Below are positions 5,076 to 12,810 of a DNA stretch of 23,423 nt, piece after piece. The notes under the pieces were generated by a model that was given only the letters and a program-made list of their open reading frames with translations, made no database searches and was not told the DNA's origin. Source of the stretch: an uncultured Gemella sp. (GTDB lineage: Bacteria > Bacillota > Bacilli > Staphylococcales > Gemellaceae); contig USNF01000015.1 of assembly GCA_900555985.1 (NCBI GenBank), positions 1 to 23,423 of the forward strand, written 5' to 3'. Positions within the stretch are counted from its first letter, which is position 1. Each line of letters opens with the position of its first letter. A program made the translations under genes and the position numbers.

Positions 5076-5681
5076 ATGAACTTTATTCAAATTTCTGAAA
5101 TTAAAAATGTTAAATCTGCTTCTGCGGACACATTCGTGATTAATGTAACTGGTCATAGACCAGACAAACTTAATCATGTTTGGTCAGCGTTTAGTGACAA
5201 GAATAAATATATTCTTGATGCATTCAAATATTTTCTTTGGAAAACAATTGAATGTAAAGCTAAAGAAGGGATTAAACATTTCAAATTAATTTCTGGAATG
5301 GCGTTGGGAATTGATAGTATTTTTGTACGTGCTTGTAAAGCTTGTCAAAAATACTATGCAACCAAAGGCATTAAAGTTGAAATTATTGGAGCAATTCCAT
5401 GTTTACGACAATATGCTTATTGGAGACCAACTTCCCGTGCAGAATATAAGAAATTATTAAAATACTGCGATAGCGGTAAATTAATTAATTTGAAATATTC
5501 TGCTAAGGGGATGCAACTTCGTAATGTCTGGATGGTCGAACAGGCAGATATGACAGTTTGTTACTGGAATGGTACTGATGGTGGTACCAAAAATTGTTTA
5601 GCTTCTGCATCTTATAAAGGTAATCCTATTGTGAATGTTTATGACATTGCACAGGGTTACAAGGAAAAAGAAGCTAAATAA
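5076..5681 (+). CDS. SLOG / YpsA-like nucleotide-binding protein
   Basis: A 201-residue protein of the SLOG superfamily (YpsA/DUF1273-like; related to the Rossmann-like fold of DprA and LOG). Visible landmarks are TGHRP (residues 25-29), SGMALGID (73-80) and GTDGGT (166-171), which in the family form the nucleotide-binding pocket. SLOG proteins are thought to sense or process nucleotides or nucleotide-derived signals, and phage and plasmid versions are common near replication or defence-related genes; the true ligand here is unknown. GAAGGAGG precedes the ATG. It lies directly before the polymerase genes, separated by a terminator/switch structure, so its level may be coupled to theirs. Confidence 0.85.
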   Translation: MNFIQISEIKNVKSASADTFVINVTGHRPDKLNHVWSAFSDKNKYILDAFKYFLWKTIECKAKEGIKHFKLISGMALGIDSIFVRACKACQKYYATKGIKVEIIGAIPCLRQYAYWRPTSRAEYKKLLKYCDSGKLINLKYSAKGMQLRNVWMVEQADMTVCYWNGTDGGTKNCLASASYKGNPIVNVYDIAQGYKEKEAK

Positions 5682-5689
5682 TTTAAATT

Positions 5690-5745
5690 AAGCACTATGT
5701 AGAGATTTAATTCTCTATATAGTGCTTACTATTATTTTTCTTTTT
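5690..5745 (+). terminator. Intrinsic terminator after the SLOG gene
   Basis: AAGCACTATGTAGAGA (5690-5705) pairs with TCTCTATATAGTGCTT (5712-5727) and a T-rich tract follows. Its right arm can instead pair with 5764-5784, so this terminator belongs to a three-armed structure (next entry). Confidence 0.75.
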
Positions 5746-5784
5746 ATTTTTTCTTGAAAGGAGAATAATAGTAAGCACTATATA
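5690..5784 (+). promoter_or_regulatory. Three-armed terminator/antiterminator-like element before the polymerase genes
   Basis: Bases 5716-5736 and 5764-5784 are a perfect 21-bp inverted repeat, 27 nt apart. The left member also supplies the right arm of the 5690-5727 terminator, so the two helices exclude each other. The loop of the second helix contains GAAAGGAG. A weak TTGAAA (5754-5759) with TATATA (5779-5784) could be a sigma-70 promoter whose -10 box lies in the repeat, so an operator is an alternative reading. Either way, entry into the polymerase genes appears to be controlled here. No copy of the CCTTGTATAAT promoter is present in this gap. Confidence 0.5.
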
Positions 5785-5833
5785 AATATAGGCTTAATTT
5801 TTATTTTTGTTTTCTATATAGGAGGATAAAACT

Positions 5834-7822
5834 ATGGAAAACTTAATCACCATCAAATCTATTAACGCTGTTCGTAGTTTAGTAAAAGGTAAAGATATGT
5901 ATGCCTTTTGTTCTGAACCTTTGGATAGCGTTAAAGCCAGAGGAATTTATGAACCTTTTAGTTATTTGGAATTGCATTTAGCATCCGTAGATGAGAAAGA
6001 GGTTTTTGTAAATTTTTCAGCTAAAACTGTTCTAAGCACTGTTAATCGAGAAAGTCCTTTCTTAGAAAGCAGTGTTAAAACAGATTGTGTTGTTACAGGT
6101 AATGCTGATATGCGTTTAAGAAGTATTATTCCACGCTTCTCTGATGCATATATTAGTATCACCTGTATCAACCAAAGTGGTTTAGAATATATTTCGAAGA
6201 GACCAATATATAAATATAATGGCTCCTTCTATATTCTAAACAAGGAAGAATTATTAGTAAGTTGCTTTACAGGTATAGTGCTTGATGAAGCAAAAACTAA
6301 ATATGTTCTTTCTAAAGCATTACAATATGGATACGATGCATTAGATTATTCTAATGAAGATATGTATTTAAATTGTGATGCTATTTCGTCAGCTGGAAAT
6401 TTAAAGCAAAATAAAATTATTTTATATTGCGTAAATCATCCTACATTCGACATTAAACTTTTTAATGAAAAGTGTTTGTATGGTATGTATAAACACTTAA
6501 AAAGAGATGTTGGATTTAATATGGCTGACAATAAGAAGAAGTGGTCACAAGCAAGTACTAGACTAGCACAAATTAAAGCTTTTATGGCTGAGTGCTCAGT
6601 AAGTAATTGTTACGCCATCTTTTTCGGTAAGTTTTCTTGTAAAACAAATGTACAAGGCGAAGATTTAGAATTTGCTGATGGTCATGGTTACTATAATAGT
6701 AAAGAATTGACTAAACAAATTAATAATCGAATTAATCCTTTGCATTTCAAAGTAGAAGAAAACACAATATTAGGTATGGGCTTACAAGCCCGCCCTCTTA
6801 GTGCTAAATGCTTTTGGCTGGCTGTTCCTGAAGTTGCTATTAATTATTATATTAATAATTTCGAAGTAGAACACTATTTCGTAGAAACTGATGGAGAAGA
6901 AAATAAAAAAGAATTTATTAAAGCCTTATGTAAAAATAAGGATAGTAAATTCTGGGGTAAAGTAGTTATCGTTCATACGACTGGATTTAATCCTGAAGAA
7001 CCAGTATGTTGGTTCACAGATATGAACGGTATGAAAGCTCCATTTAATCCAGAAGCTAAAGCACACACCAATATTCTTGAAATGTCTCATGAAGATGAGG
7101 AAGATATGCGTAATGCAAGTACTCAACTTTATAAGACATTAAAACTAGCAAGTCCTGATGAAGCAAGAGAATTATTTTTGGACCGCATCAGAGAAACTGT
7201 TAAAGATAAAAAGCGTAAGCTTCTTGGTGATTTAACAGATGAAGAAAAAAGCAGAATTAAAGTATCTGCTGGTGACTTGTTAGGGGACAGAATGTCTGTG
7301 TTACAAACATTACGTCCAGATATCGTAAACAATGAATTAGCAAATTCCTATAGGAATTCTGTCGATAATTTGTTAGAGGGACTAAGTAGAGATGTATATA
7401 AGGCATCATTTAAAGTCGAAGGTTTTTATGGCTTTATGATACCTGAGCTTTCATTATTATTCTGTAAAGAAAGATTATTGAAAGTAAATGAAGTATATAT
7501 CTCTAAAAATAAAAATAATAAGAAAGTAGCTATTACTAAGTATCCGAAAATGGGTAACCACGAATTCGGAATTTATACTGCGATTTCTTATTATGAATAT
7601 TTGGAAAGAGCTAAAAAAGTAATGACTAAAGGTGCATTTATGTGCTTTAAGAAATTATTATTAGCTCTTGAAGATGGTTTAGTTGTGTGTCCAGCATATG
7701 GCATCATACTAAACTTGCATGCTGGTTCTGACTTTGATGGCGACAAAATGTTCATCATTACTGATGAAAAAGTTATCGCTATTATGGAAAAGACACAAAG
7801 CATTGCAACCGTCTGTTTATAA
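5834..7822 (+). CDS. Two-barrel RNA polymerase, N-terminal/catalytic polypeptide (YonO/RdRP-like)
   Basis: This 662-residue protein carries the hallmarks of the double-psi beta-barrel RNA polymerases, most like the single-chain YonO / cellular RdRP-like branch. Barrel 1 shows DGHGYYNSKEL (from residue 282) and LQARPLSAK (Q318, R320, K325), matching the DG..S and Q.R..K signatures. Barrel 2 shows KYP (569-571) and the metal-binding SDFDGDKM (D633, D635, D637), the three Asp residues that hold the catalytic Mg2+. It should synthesise RNA, probably from a DNA template as phage SPbeta YonO does. It ends only 25 residues after the DFDGD motif, where relatives run on for hundreds of residues; that remainder is the next ORF in the same frame. 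TAGGAGG precedes the ATG. The motifs support the family well, and the template and promoter are inferred. Confidence 0.82.
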   Translation: MENLITIKSINAVRSLVKGKDMYAFCSEPLDSVKARGIYEPFSYLELHLASVDEKEVFVNFSAKTVLSTVNRESPFLESSVKTDCVVTGNADMRLRSIIPRFSDAYISITCINQSGLEYISKRPIYKYNGSFYILNKEELLVSCFTGIVLDEAKTKYVLSKALQYGYDALDYSNEDMYLNCDAISSAGNLKQNKIILYCVNHPTFDIKLFNEKCLYGMYKHLKRDVGFNMADNKKKWSQASTRLAQIKAFMAECSVSNCYAIFFGKFSCKTNVQGEDLEFADGHGYYNSKELTKQINNRINPLHFKVEENTILGMGLQARPLSAKCFWLAVPEVAINYYINNFEVEHYFVETDGEENKKEFIKALCKNKDSKFWGKVVIVHTTGFNPEEPVCWFTDMNGMKAPFNPEAKAHTNILEMSHEDEEDMRNASTQLYKTLKLASPDEARELFLDRIRETVKDKKRKLLGDLTDEEKSRIKVSAGDLLGDRMSVLQTLRPDIVNNELANSYRNSVDNLLEGLSRDVYKASFKVEGFYGFMIPELSLLFCKERLLKVNEVYISKNKNNKKVAITKYPKMGNHEFGIYTAISYYEYLERAKKVMTKGAFMCFKKLLLALEDGLVVCPAYGIILNLHAGSDFDGDKMFIITDEKVIAIMEKTQSIATVCL

Positions 7823-7858
7823 TATTCAGTATCTAATATTGTGAGGAGGAAACACATT

Positions 7859-9469
7859 ATGATTACAAGAGAAGTTTTTATGGAAACTATTGGTGCAGGT
7901 ATTGACCCTATTGGTGTCACTACCATTAATTATGGCATTGGTAACGATTTAGAAATCGAAGCCAAAAAAGCTATGGTGAGTGGTGATACTACAATGGTTG
8001 ATGCACTCGTGAAGCATTGCCAAAAGTTTCTGAACGTTTTCAAAGGTGATAATAAAGAATACAAAATGTATTCTAATGAAACTATCGATACAGATAGTGG
8101 CTTAAAAATTTACACCATTGAAAAACTTAATAAGAATTCTAAAGAAGTTTTGTTATCTCATATGAGAGATGCAAAACCTACTTTAGAAAATATTATTAAT
8201 GTAGGTATTGATATTCAAAATTTGGGCCGTCAAGCTCAAGAAGGTGATATTGATGCTTATAAAACTTTCGAGTTGTTAGAAAAAGCTTTTAATACTAGAA
8301 CTTTATCTGGGATAAAAAATAGAATTAAAAGCAGAGAGAATTTATTACTTAAACATGAATGGAATGAAAAAGATATTCATGTAGAAGGAGAAATGAAGTC
8401 TCATTATGTAGCAACCGAAACTAATGTAACTTGTTTCTATGACAATTCCATGGCTCAAGATATTGATGATGCCATGAAAATTGTTGTAGAAGAATGTAAA
8501 GAGTTACTAGAAAAGAAACAAAAAATTGGACGCTTAAACGGAATTGCACGTAATCGTGTTAAAGACATTCCAGAAGAAGTCGTTCGGTTAGTACGTTTCT
8601 TACAAGGTCAGTACATGACGTTATCTACTGCACGTTCTAAAATGAAATCCGAATTACAGAAAAAATTAAAAGGCGAATTAGATAAAGTTGCCAGAGAAGC
8701 TGTCAACAATAAATTCAATGATTTCTTTAGTGCATTACGTAATACTATGCGTTTTGTATTAACAAGTCATGGATATATAGGTGTTGATGCTTGTTTAACT
8801 GGCATTAAAATTTGTGCTGACTCTTGTGATACGCTAGAAGATGAAAACTCTTCTGATGTAGTGTCTTCTGTTGTTGATAGAATTTTAACAGATGAATTAT
8901 TATTGTCATCTATTAATAAATCTAAAACAACAAAAAATAAATTAGTAGAATGTACATTTGAAGATGGCGAAATAGTCGAATTCAAAATGGGGTATTCTAT
9001 TAAAGAAGACCGCTACGCGGTAGGAGACTTCAATCAAATTCCTGATGGTATTTACACTATCAGAAAAATTGATGAAAAATTCTATGCGTGTAAAAATATC
9101 CATGAAAGTATTCTTGCTAATATGGAAGAAGAAATAAATCAAAAACATTTCTTAGTTAGAGTAAAAGCTAATGGTGTGTTTGATTTACCTTCTTTACTAA
9201 ATAAAGAAGTAAAACTTCGTGGATATGTAAGAGTAAATGGAAAAGATTGTCGCCAAATTGTTGCTGTAGGTAACAAAATTATTGGCGAATATGCTATTCC
9301 ATTTATCGACAAAAAAGATTTTAGTTCTATTAAAGAACAAAAAGATATGGTAGATAAAGTAAAAGCTCCTTTTGAAGGAGATTATATCTGTGAACGTGCA
9401 GAAACATTTATCACCTATCATGATGGGATTAAAGACCCACAAATCTTTTTAGTACTAAAATCTAAATAG
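7859..9469 (+). CDS. Two-barrel RNA polymerase, C-terminal polypeptide
   Basis: A 536-residue protein that begins in the same reading frame as the previous ORF, 36 bases after its TAA stop, with GAGGAGG 8 bp before the ATG. An IGVTTINYG segment (18-26) right after the start resembles the glycine-rich stretch that follows the catalytic loop in barrel-2 polymerases. The rest is helical and charged, as expected for bridge-helix and clamp-like parts, but I cannot place a trigger loop with confidence. With the preceding protein it totals about 1,200 residues, plausible for a YonO-like enzyme cut in two. A GTG at 7841 is a weaker alternative start, because it lies inside the ribosome binding site. 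Split phage polymerases are known in phiKZ-like phages, but at other positions and in another branch. Confidence 0.7.
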   Translation: MITREVFMETIGAGIDPIGVTTINYGIGNDLEIEAKKAMVSGDTTMVDALVKHCQKFLNVFKGDNKEYKMYSNETIDTDSGLKIYTIEKLNKNSKEVLLSHMRDAKPTLENIINVGIDIQNLGRQAQEGDIDAYKTFELLEKAFNTRTLSGIKNRIKSRENLLLKHEWNEKDIHVEGEMKSHYVATETNVTCFYDNSMAQDIDDAMKIVVEECKELLEKKQKIGRLNGIARNRVKDIPEEVVRLVRFLQGQYMTLSTARSKMKSELQKKLKGELDKVAREAVNNKFNDFFSALRNTMRFVLTSHGYIGVDACLTGIKICADSCDTLEDENSSDVVSSVVDRILTDELLLSSINKSKTTKNKLVECTFEDGEIVEFKMGYSIKEDRYAVGDFNQIPDGIYTIRKIDEKFYACKNIHESILANMEEEINQKHFLVRVKANGVFDLPSLLNKEVKLRGYVRVNGKDCRQIVAVGNKIIGEYAIPFIDKKDFSSIKEQKDMVDKVKAPFEGDYICERAETFITYHDGIKDPQIFLVLKSK

Positions 9470-9477
9470 AAATAATA

Positions 9478-9508
9478 GGGCAGTAGAAATACTGCCCTTT
9501 TTATTTTT
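9478..9508 (+). terminator. Intrinsic terminator after the polymerase genes
   Basis: GGGCAGTA (9478-9485), loop GAAA, TACTGCCC (9490-9497), then TTTTTATTTTT. It is GC-rich and perfect. Confidence 0.9.
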
Positions 9509-9570
9509 ATATTTATGTGTATTATATAGCAATATAATATATATAAATATAAAAATAAATTAAAAGTACC

Positions 9571-9584
9571 ATTATACATGGTGA
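9571..9584 (+). promoter_or_regulatory. Possible degenerate phage-type promoter, copy 7b
   Basis: ATTATACATGGTGA resembles the right part of the consensus with one extra base and lies 7 bp before copy 7. It may be a decayed duplicate. Confidence 0.25.
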
Positions 9585-9590
9585 AGAGTT

Positions 9591-9609
9591 CCTTGTATAA
9601 TGTTGGTGA
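9591..9609 (+). promoter_or_regulatory. Phage-type promoter, copy 7
   Basis: CCTTG-TATAAT-GTT-GGTGA. It starts the long run of small genes. Its leader contains GACTCA..TGAGTT with T-runs (about 9631-9662), a possible attenuator before the gene at 9709. Confidence 0.7.
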
Positions 9610-9708
9610 AAGATATGTTGGTGTGAAGGTGACTCATTTTTTTTAGTTGAGTTTTTATTTTTTTATATCAATGCTTCGCACTTATTTATATATATGAGGA
9701 GAAATAAA

Positions 9709-10164
9709 ATGCAAAACACTAAGATTAAAACTACAGGATTAAAATTAATTTTGAGAGAACTAGGGTACAAAACTAATGTTGTTGTACATCCTACTGATAA
9801 TGGTTATAGAACAACTTTGATTGCAATAAACGAAAATTGTCTATTTGAAATCCATTTAGTTTTAAAAGATTATTTATTTAGTGACCAATCTAAAGTATAT
9901 GTTCGTTGTTTTAATATAAAAAAAAATCAAGACTGGGATATCGAACAACATATTATTTATGATGATTTGTTAAGTCAAAGAAAAGATATCGCAATGTCTA
10001 TTATAAACGCGGTTAAATTTTGTAATAAAAATGTAGGACTATTTTCTTCGTATACATTAAAAGAAATGTATGTTGCTTTAACAGATGTAAAGAAAATTAA
10101 AGAGTTATATCATGTAAGAAGAAAGATTAGTGAATTACGTCAAGAAATTGATAATGTTTTATAG
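9709..10164 (+). CDS. Hypothetical protein (151 aa)
   Basis: No family is recognised. The ATG at 9709 is chosen because GAGGAG lies 9 bp upstream. The N-terminal half looks like alternating strands (TNVVVHP, TTLIAIN, LFEIHLVLKDYLF, KVYVRCF), and the C-terminal third is a charged helix (VKKIKELYHVRRKISELRQEID) that could be a coiled coil. This layout of a central sheet with a terminal helix recurs in many small proteins further along. It is the first gene after promoter copy 7; the next gene begins 9 bases later. Confidence 0.75.
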   Translation: MQNTKIKTTGLKLILRELGYKTNVVVHPTDNGYRTTLIAINENCLFEIHLVLKDYLFSDQSKVYVRCFNIKKNQDWDIEQHIIYDDLLSQRKDIAMSIINAVKFCNKNVGLFSSYTLKEMYVALTDVKKIKELYHVRRKISELRQEIDNVL

Positions 10165-10173
10165 GAGGTAAAT

Positions 10174-10401
10174 ATGAGTAAGAAAAATTATAACCACGTA
10201 ATTAAAAATAAGGTATTACCTGGTGGCAAACTAATTTCTGACTGGCAAATTATGACTGGTTATGGGTTAACCAATTTGGAATTAGCTTACATTGATGAGG
10301 TTGGAATTTTGCCAGTAGCTCCAAGAGACCAATGGATTGTTCCGAAAGGGTGTGTCCTTGATTTATTTGGAGAGGTCCAAAAAATTGGTTTAGAAAAATA
10401 A
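10174..10401 (+). CDS. Hypothetical protein (75 aa)
   Basis: A small soluble protein of unknown function with a strong site (TAGGAGGT) 4 bp before the ATG. That site is complementary to the exposed ACCTCCTA loop of the RNA at 4499 over at least eight bases, so it is a candidate target of it. Features are a basic N-terminus (MSKKNYNHVIKNK), TGYGLTNLELAYIDEVGILPVAP and the compact hydrophobic end WIVPKGCVLDLFG. It closes the two-gene unit before the terminator at 10407. Confidence 0.7.
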   Translation: MSKKNYNHVIKNKVLPGGKLISDWQIMTGYGLTNLELAYIDEVGILPVAPRDQWIVPKGCVLDLFGEVQKIGLEK

Positions 10402-10406
10402 GTTTT

Positions 10407-10455
10407 AAAATGGTAGTTAGTATATTAATGTATACTATCTATCATTTTTTATTTT
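10407..10455 (+). terminator. Intrinsic terminator
   Basis: AAAATGGTAG and TAGTATA (10407-10424) pair with TATACTA and CTATCATTTT (10431-10448), with one mismatch and one wobble, followed by TT-rich sequence. The next gene has no recognisable promoter of its own, so read-through is likely. Confidence 0.65.
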
Positions 10456-10483
10456 TATGATATTGATAAAGGAGAAAATAAAA

Positions 10484-10834
10484 ATGAATTTAAGTGGTCG
10501 TGAAAGATTATTATATATTAACTATTCTAAACAAATTAATAAATTGTATAAGAAATATTGTTTTAAAAATATTATTATTAATCCATATAAATTAAAAGAT
10601 TTATTGGGTGAAACAATTGACGATATTGTTTGGCAATATATGGACGAAGAAGAAAATATAGTTAGAGAATGTATTATTAAAAAAGTTGATAAAAATAAAA
10701 AAGGCGTTGTTCATATTATTGATATACATAATAATAATATGATTTTAAAAGTATTTTCTAAAGATATCTTTTTGTCACATGATAATTATAAAAAATATAA
10801 ATGTTGTTTTGAGAAAAAAAGACTTAAAATCTAA
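10484..10834 (+). CDS. Hypothetical protein (116 aa), Lys-rich
   Basis: The ATG at 10484 follows AAAGGAG. The product is unusually rich in Lys, Asn and Ile. Residues 1-35 are basic and helical, the centre is acidic (DDIVWQYMDEEE), and several strands follow (IIKKVDKNKKGVVHIIDIHNNNMILKVF). The centre could form a small barrel, with GETIDDIVWQY and GVVHIIDIHNNNMIL as paired strands, but no family can be named. It is the first gene of the long run of short genes up to 17708. Confidence 0.68.
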   Translation: MNLSGRERLLYINYSKQINKLYKKYCFKNIIINPYKLKDLLGETIDDIVWQYMDEEENIVRECIIKKVDKNKKGVVHIIDIHNNNMILKVFSKDIFLSHDNYKKYKCCFEKKRLKI

Positions 10835-10865
10835 AATAAATATATAAATATAAAGGAGATAAAAT

Positions 10866-11228
10866 ATGCTTAAACATTTATTCGATGCTTTATGCTCTTC
10901 TGTAAGAAAAGATATAATGTATCAAAAAATGAAAAAAGAAATTATGGATTTACCAGCTCATAAATTTACTACAGATACTGAATTAGTTCGTGTAAAAGAT
11001 AGAGATGGTTTTATTACATTTTATGCTATATTAATAAAAGACGGATATGTTTTTTATATGGAAAAAAATTATTTAAATGAATTTGGCGAAGGTAATTTAT
11101 GGCCATTAATGAGCACATATAAGTTTGGTAAATTAACTAAAAATGTATCGGCTAAAAAATTATGGAAGACTAATTTAAGAAATGTCGATATTATTGAAAA
11201 TAGATGTGTATTGGCATCTCAGGAATAA
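10866..11228 (+). CDS. Hypothetical protein (120 aa)
   Basis: Unknown function; AAAGGAG precedes the ATG. A helical N-terminus (MLKHLFDALCSSVRKDIMYQKMKKEIM) is followed by a strand-rich part (GFITFYAILIKDGYVFYMEKNYL) and a C-terminal segment ending in NVDIIENRCVLASQE. The N-terminal 14 residues are hydrophobic but too short for a membrane span. The next gene starts 4 bp after the stop with only AGGAA as ribosome binding site, so coupling is likely. Confidence 0.7.
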   Translation: MLKHLFDALCSSVRKDIMYQKMKKEIMDLPAHKFTTDTELVRVKDRDGFITFYAILIKDGYVFYMEKNYLNEFGEGNLWPLMSTYKFGKLTKNVSAKKLWKTNLRNVDIIENRCVLASQE

Positions 11229-11232
11229 ACAT

Positions 11233-11577
11233 ATGATATTAGAATTTTTAACAGAAGAGGATGCAAAAACATCATTTAATTTTAATAGTGAAAGTTTTAA
11301 CAAATTTAAATCTCATCCATTGTTTGATAGTATTGAAATTAAAAAATATGCCAGACCATTATTACCAAGATGGACTACATATCGAGATTCAGATAATTTT
11401 AATATCTATATATTTTATTATTCTGGATTAGAAAAAAGAAAAGTTGTACGTCGCATCGAAGTAAGACGCTATAAAAATATCTTGCGACTAATTCCTGAAG
11501 AACTTAAATATGAATGGATAACAAAAGAAATTGTCGATTTATTTATTAATAAAAAATATAAAATATTAGGGAGTTGA
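11233..11577 (+). CDS. Hypothetical protein (114 aa)
   Basis: The start at ATG 11233 is preferred because AGGAA lies in front of it and it directly follows the previous stop; the frame is open upstream but overlaps that gene. The product begins with an acidic stretch (MILEFLTEEDA), has a central strand pair (NIYIFYYSGLEKRKVVRRIEV) and ends in helices (LKYEWITKEIVDLF). It resembles in outline, not in clear sequence, the other 110-130-residue proteins of the region. Function unknown. Confidence 0.68.
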   Translation: MILEFLTEEDAKTSFNFNSESFNKFKSHPLFDSIEIKKYARPLLPRWTTYRDSDNFNIYIFYYSGLEKRKVVRRIEVRRYKNILRLIPEELKYEWITKEIVDLFINKKYKILGS

Positions 11578-11582
11578 TAATC

Positions 11583-12026
11583 ATGTATAGAAACATGCAA
11601 AGGGTAGACAAGATTCTTTATAATCTTGACTGTTTAATTTGCGATAATAATAAATCTCTTCGGGATTTAATTCATATTAACGAAGAATCTGGATATGATA
11701 AATATAAAGAAAAAGTAATTATTAAATTAAATAATAAAGAAGTTGTTATTGAAGATGGTATTTTATTTAAATTAAGCAAGTTTTATTATATGCTAACTTG
11801 CTTAGAGAATGGTGATTTTGAATCTGATTTAGAAATGCTACATTGTTTTTTAAGGAATTATGAATTTAAATTTGATTATCAAGATTTGAATGATGAAATT
11901 AAAAATATTATTCCTATTCGAAAAAAATATGGAGTATATAGTAAAAAAGATGATATAATTGTACAAGAAATAAAATATTATTTTATGGGAATTCATTATT
12001 TATTAGAGGATTTAGATAATTTATAA
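11583..12026 (+). CDS. Hypothetical protein (147 aa)
   Basis: GGGAG lies 9 bp before the ATG at 11583; the TTG at 11574 would overlap the preceding gene and is less likely. It is mostly helical and acidic, with a repeated pattern of leucine-rich amphipathic stretches (KILYNLDCLICDNN, FYYMLTCLENGDFESDLEMLHCFL, YFMGIHYLLEDLDN). Several Cys residues are scattered, with no metal motif. Unknown function. Confidence 0.68.
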   Translation: MYRNMQRVDKILYNLDCLICDNNKSLRDLIHINEESGYDKYKEKVIIKLNNKEVVIEDGILFKLSKFYYMLTCLENGDFESDLEMLHCFLRNYEFKFDYQDLNDEIKNIIPIRKKYGVYSKKDDIIVQEIKYYFMGIHYLLEDLDNL

Positions 12027-12037
12027 GGAGTAAAAAA

Positions 12038-12367
12038 ATGAACGAGCAATTGCTATTGAGATATCAAGATAACTTTACTAAAATTATTAATGAAAAATAT
12101 CGTCTTGATGATAAAATGTATAATTTCGATGATTATGATATCGAAGATTTTAAACTTGGAAATTTAGACTTTTATTACAAAGATGGTCGCCAATGCAAAA
12201 TCTTAGATTATAATTGGGCTGGAGACGGAAAATATACTTACGTTAATAATATTGTAATTCGTTTTGATAACGGAGAAATAAAAGAAGATGTAAGTGGAAT
12301 GTCTCTTTATTTAACAGAAGAATCTTTAGAAAAATACGGTTGGTATTTTAAAGAAGATGATTATTGA
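12038..12367 (+). CDS. Acidic hypothetical protein (109 aa)
   Basis: TAAGGAG precedes the ATG. The protein is very acidic and Tyr/Asp-rich (YNFDDYDIEDFKLGNLDFYY), with a beta-rich centre around residues 50-85 (CKILDYNWAGDGKYTYVNNIVIRFDNGE) that could be a small barrel. Such acidic small proteins in phages sometimes mimic DNA or bind host enzymes, but nothing specific is seen here. The stop overlaps the next start region (ATGATTATTGATATG). Confidence 0.68.
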   Translation: MNEQLLLRYQDNFTKIINEKYRLDDKMYNFDDYDIEDFKLGNLDFYYKDGRQCKILDYNWAGDGKYTYVNNIVIRFDNGEIKEDVSGMSLYLTEESLEKYGWYFKEDDY

Positions 12368-12809
12368 TATGATAGATAATGAAAAATTTTGGGAAACCAT
12401 GTTCGAAGAATTAGACAAAACTTCGCAAGAAGATTGGGAACAATTCGTTAAAGAACATGATATGGGAGGAAGAAAAATGAAACAATATTATAGTACAGAA
12501 AATTTTAATGTAGATAATTATGGCGATGAATATTTATCTATTGCGGTGACATTAAATAAATGTGCCGTAAATAATATAGTTGTAATATTTGATAAATATT
12601 CTTTATCTTTTGATTGTATTGAGCATATCGTATTTGATTGTAATGCTCAGGAACAATTAACATTATATATATCTTACGAAAAGAAAAATAAAAAACATAA
12701 TAAGATTGTTAAAATCAATATTAAAGATTTTAGTGTTTTAGAAAATGAATGGATTGATTTTGTAGCAGAAATATTTTATATGGCATTTATAAGTAAAGAG
12801 GAAAATTAA
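12357..12809 (+). CDS. Hypothetical protein (150 aa) with N-terminal WET module and internal start
   Basis: The ORF overlaps the previous gene by 11 bases; ATG 12369 is an alternative start four codons in. Residues 7-36 form an acidic helical module (FWETMFEELDKTSQEDWEQF) that recurs at the N-terminus of the protein encoded at 13200. At residue 41 there is an in-frame ATG (12477) behind GGGAGGA at ideal spacing, so a 110-residue short form (MKQYYSTENF...) is probably also made. The second part is a strand-rich domain with a final helix (NEWIDFVAEIFYMAFIS). It may be a fusion of a tiny gene with a following gene. Function unknown. Confidence 0.65.
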   Translation: MIIDMIDNEKFWETMFEELDKTSQEDWEQFVKEHDMGGRKMKQYYSTENFNVDNYGDEYLSIAVTLNKCAVNNIVVIFDKYSLSFDCIEHIVFDCNAQEQLTLYISYEKKNKKHNKIVKINIKDFSVLENEWIDFVAEIFYMAFISKEEN

Positions 12810-12810
12810 T

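Noticed and set aside
7823..7858. An intron or inserted element separating the two polymerase ORFs
   Set aside because: Only 36 bases lie between the TAA and the next ATG, too few for a group I/II intron or intein, and they contain a normal ribosome binding site.
7841..7858. GTG at 7841 as start of the second polymerase chain
   Set aside because: It lies within or directly beside the GAGGAGG that serves the ATG at 7859 and has no ribosome binding site of its own.
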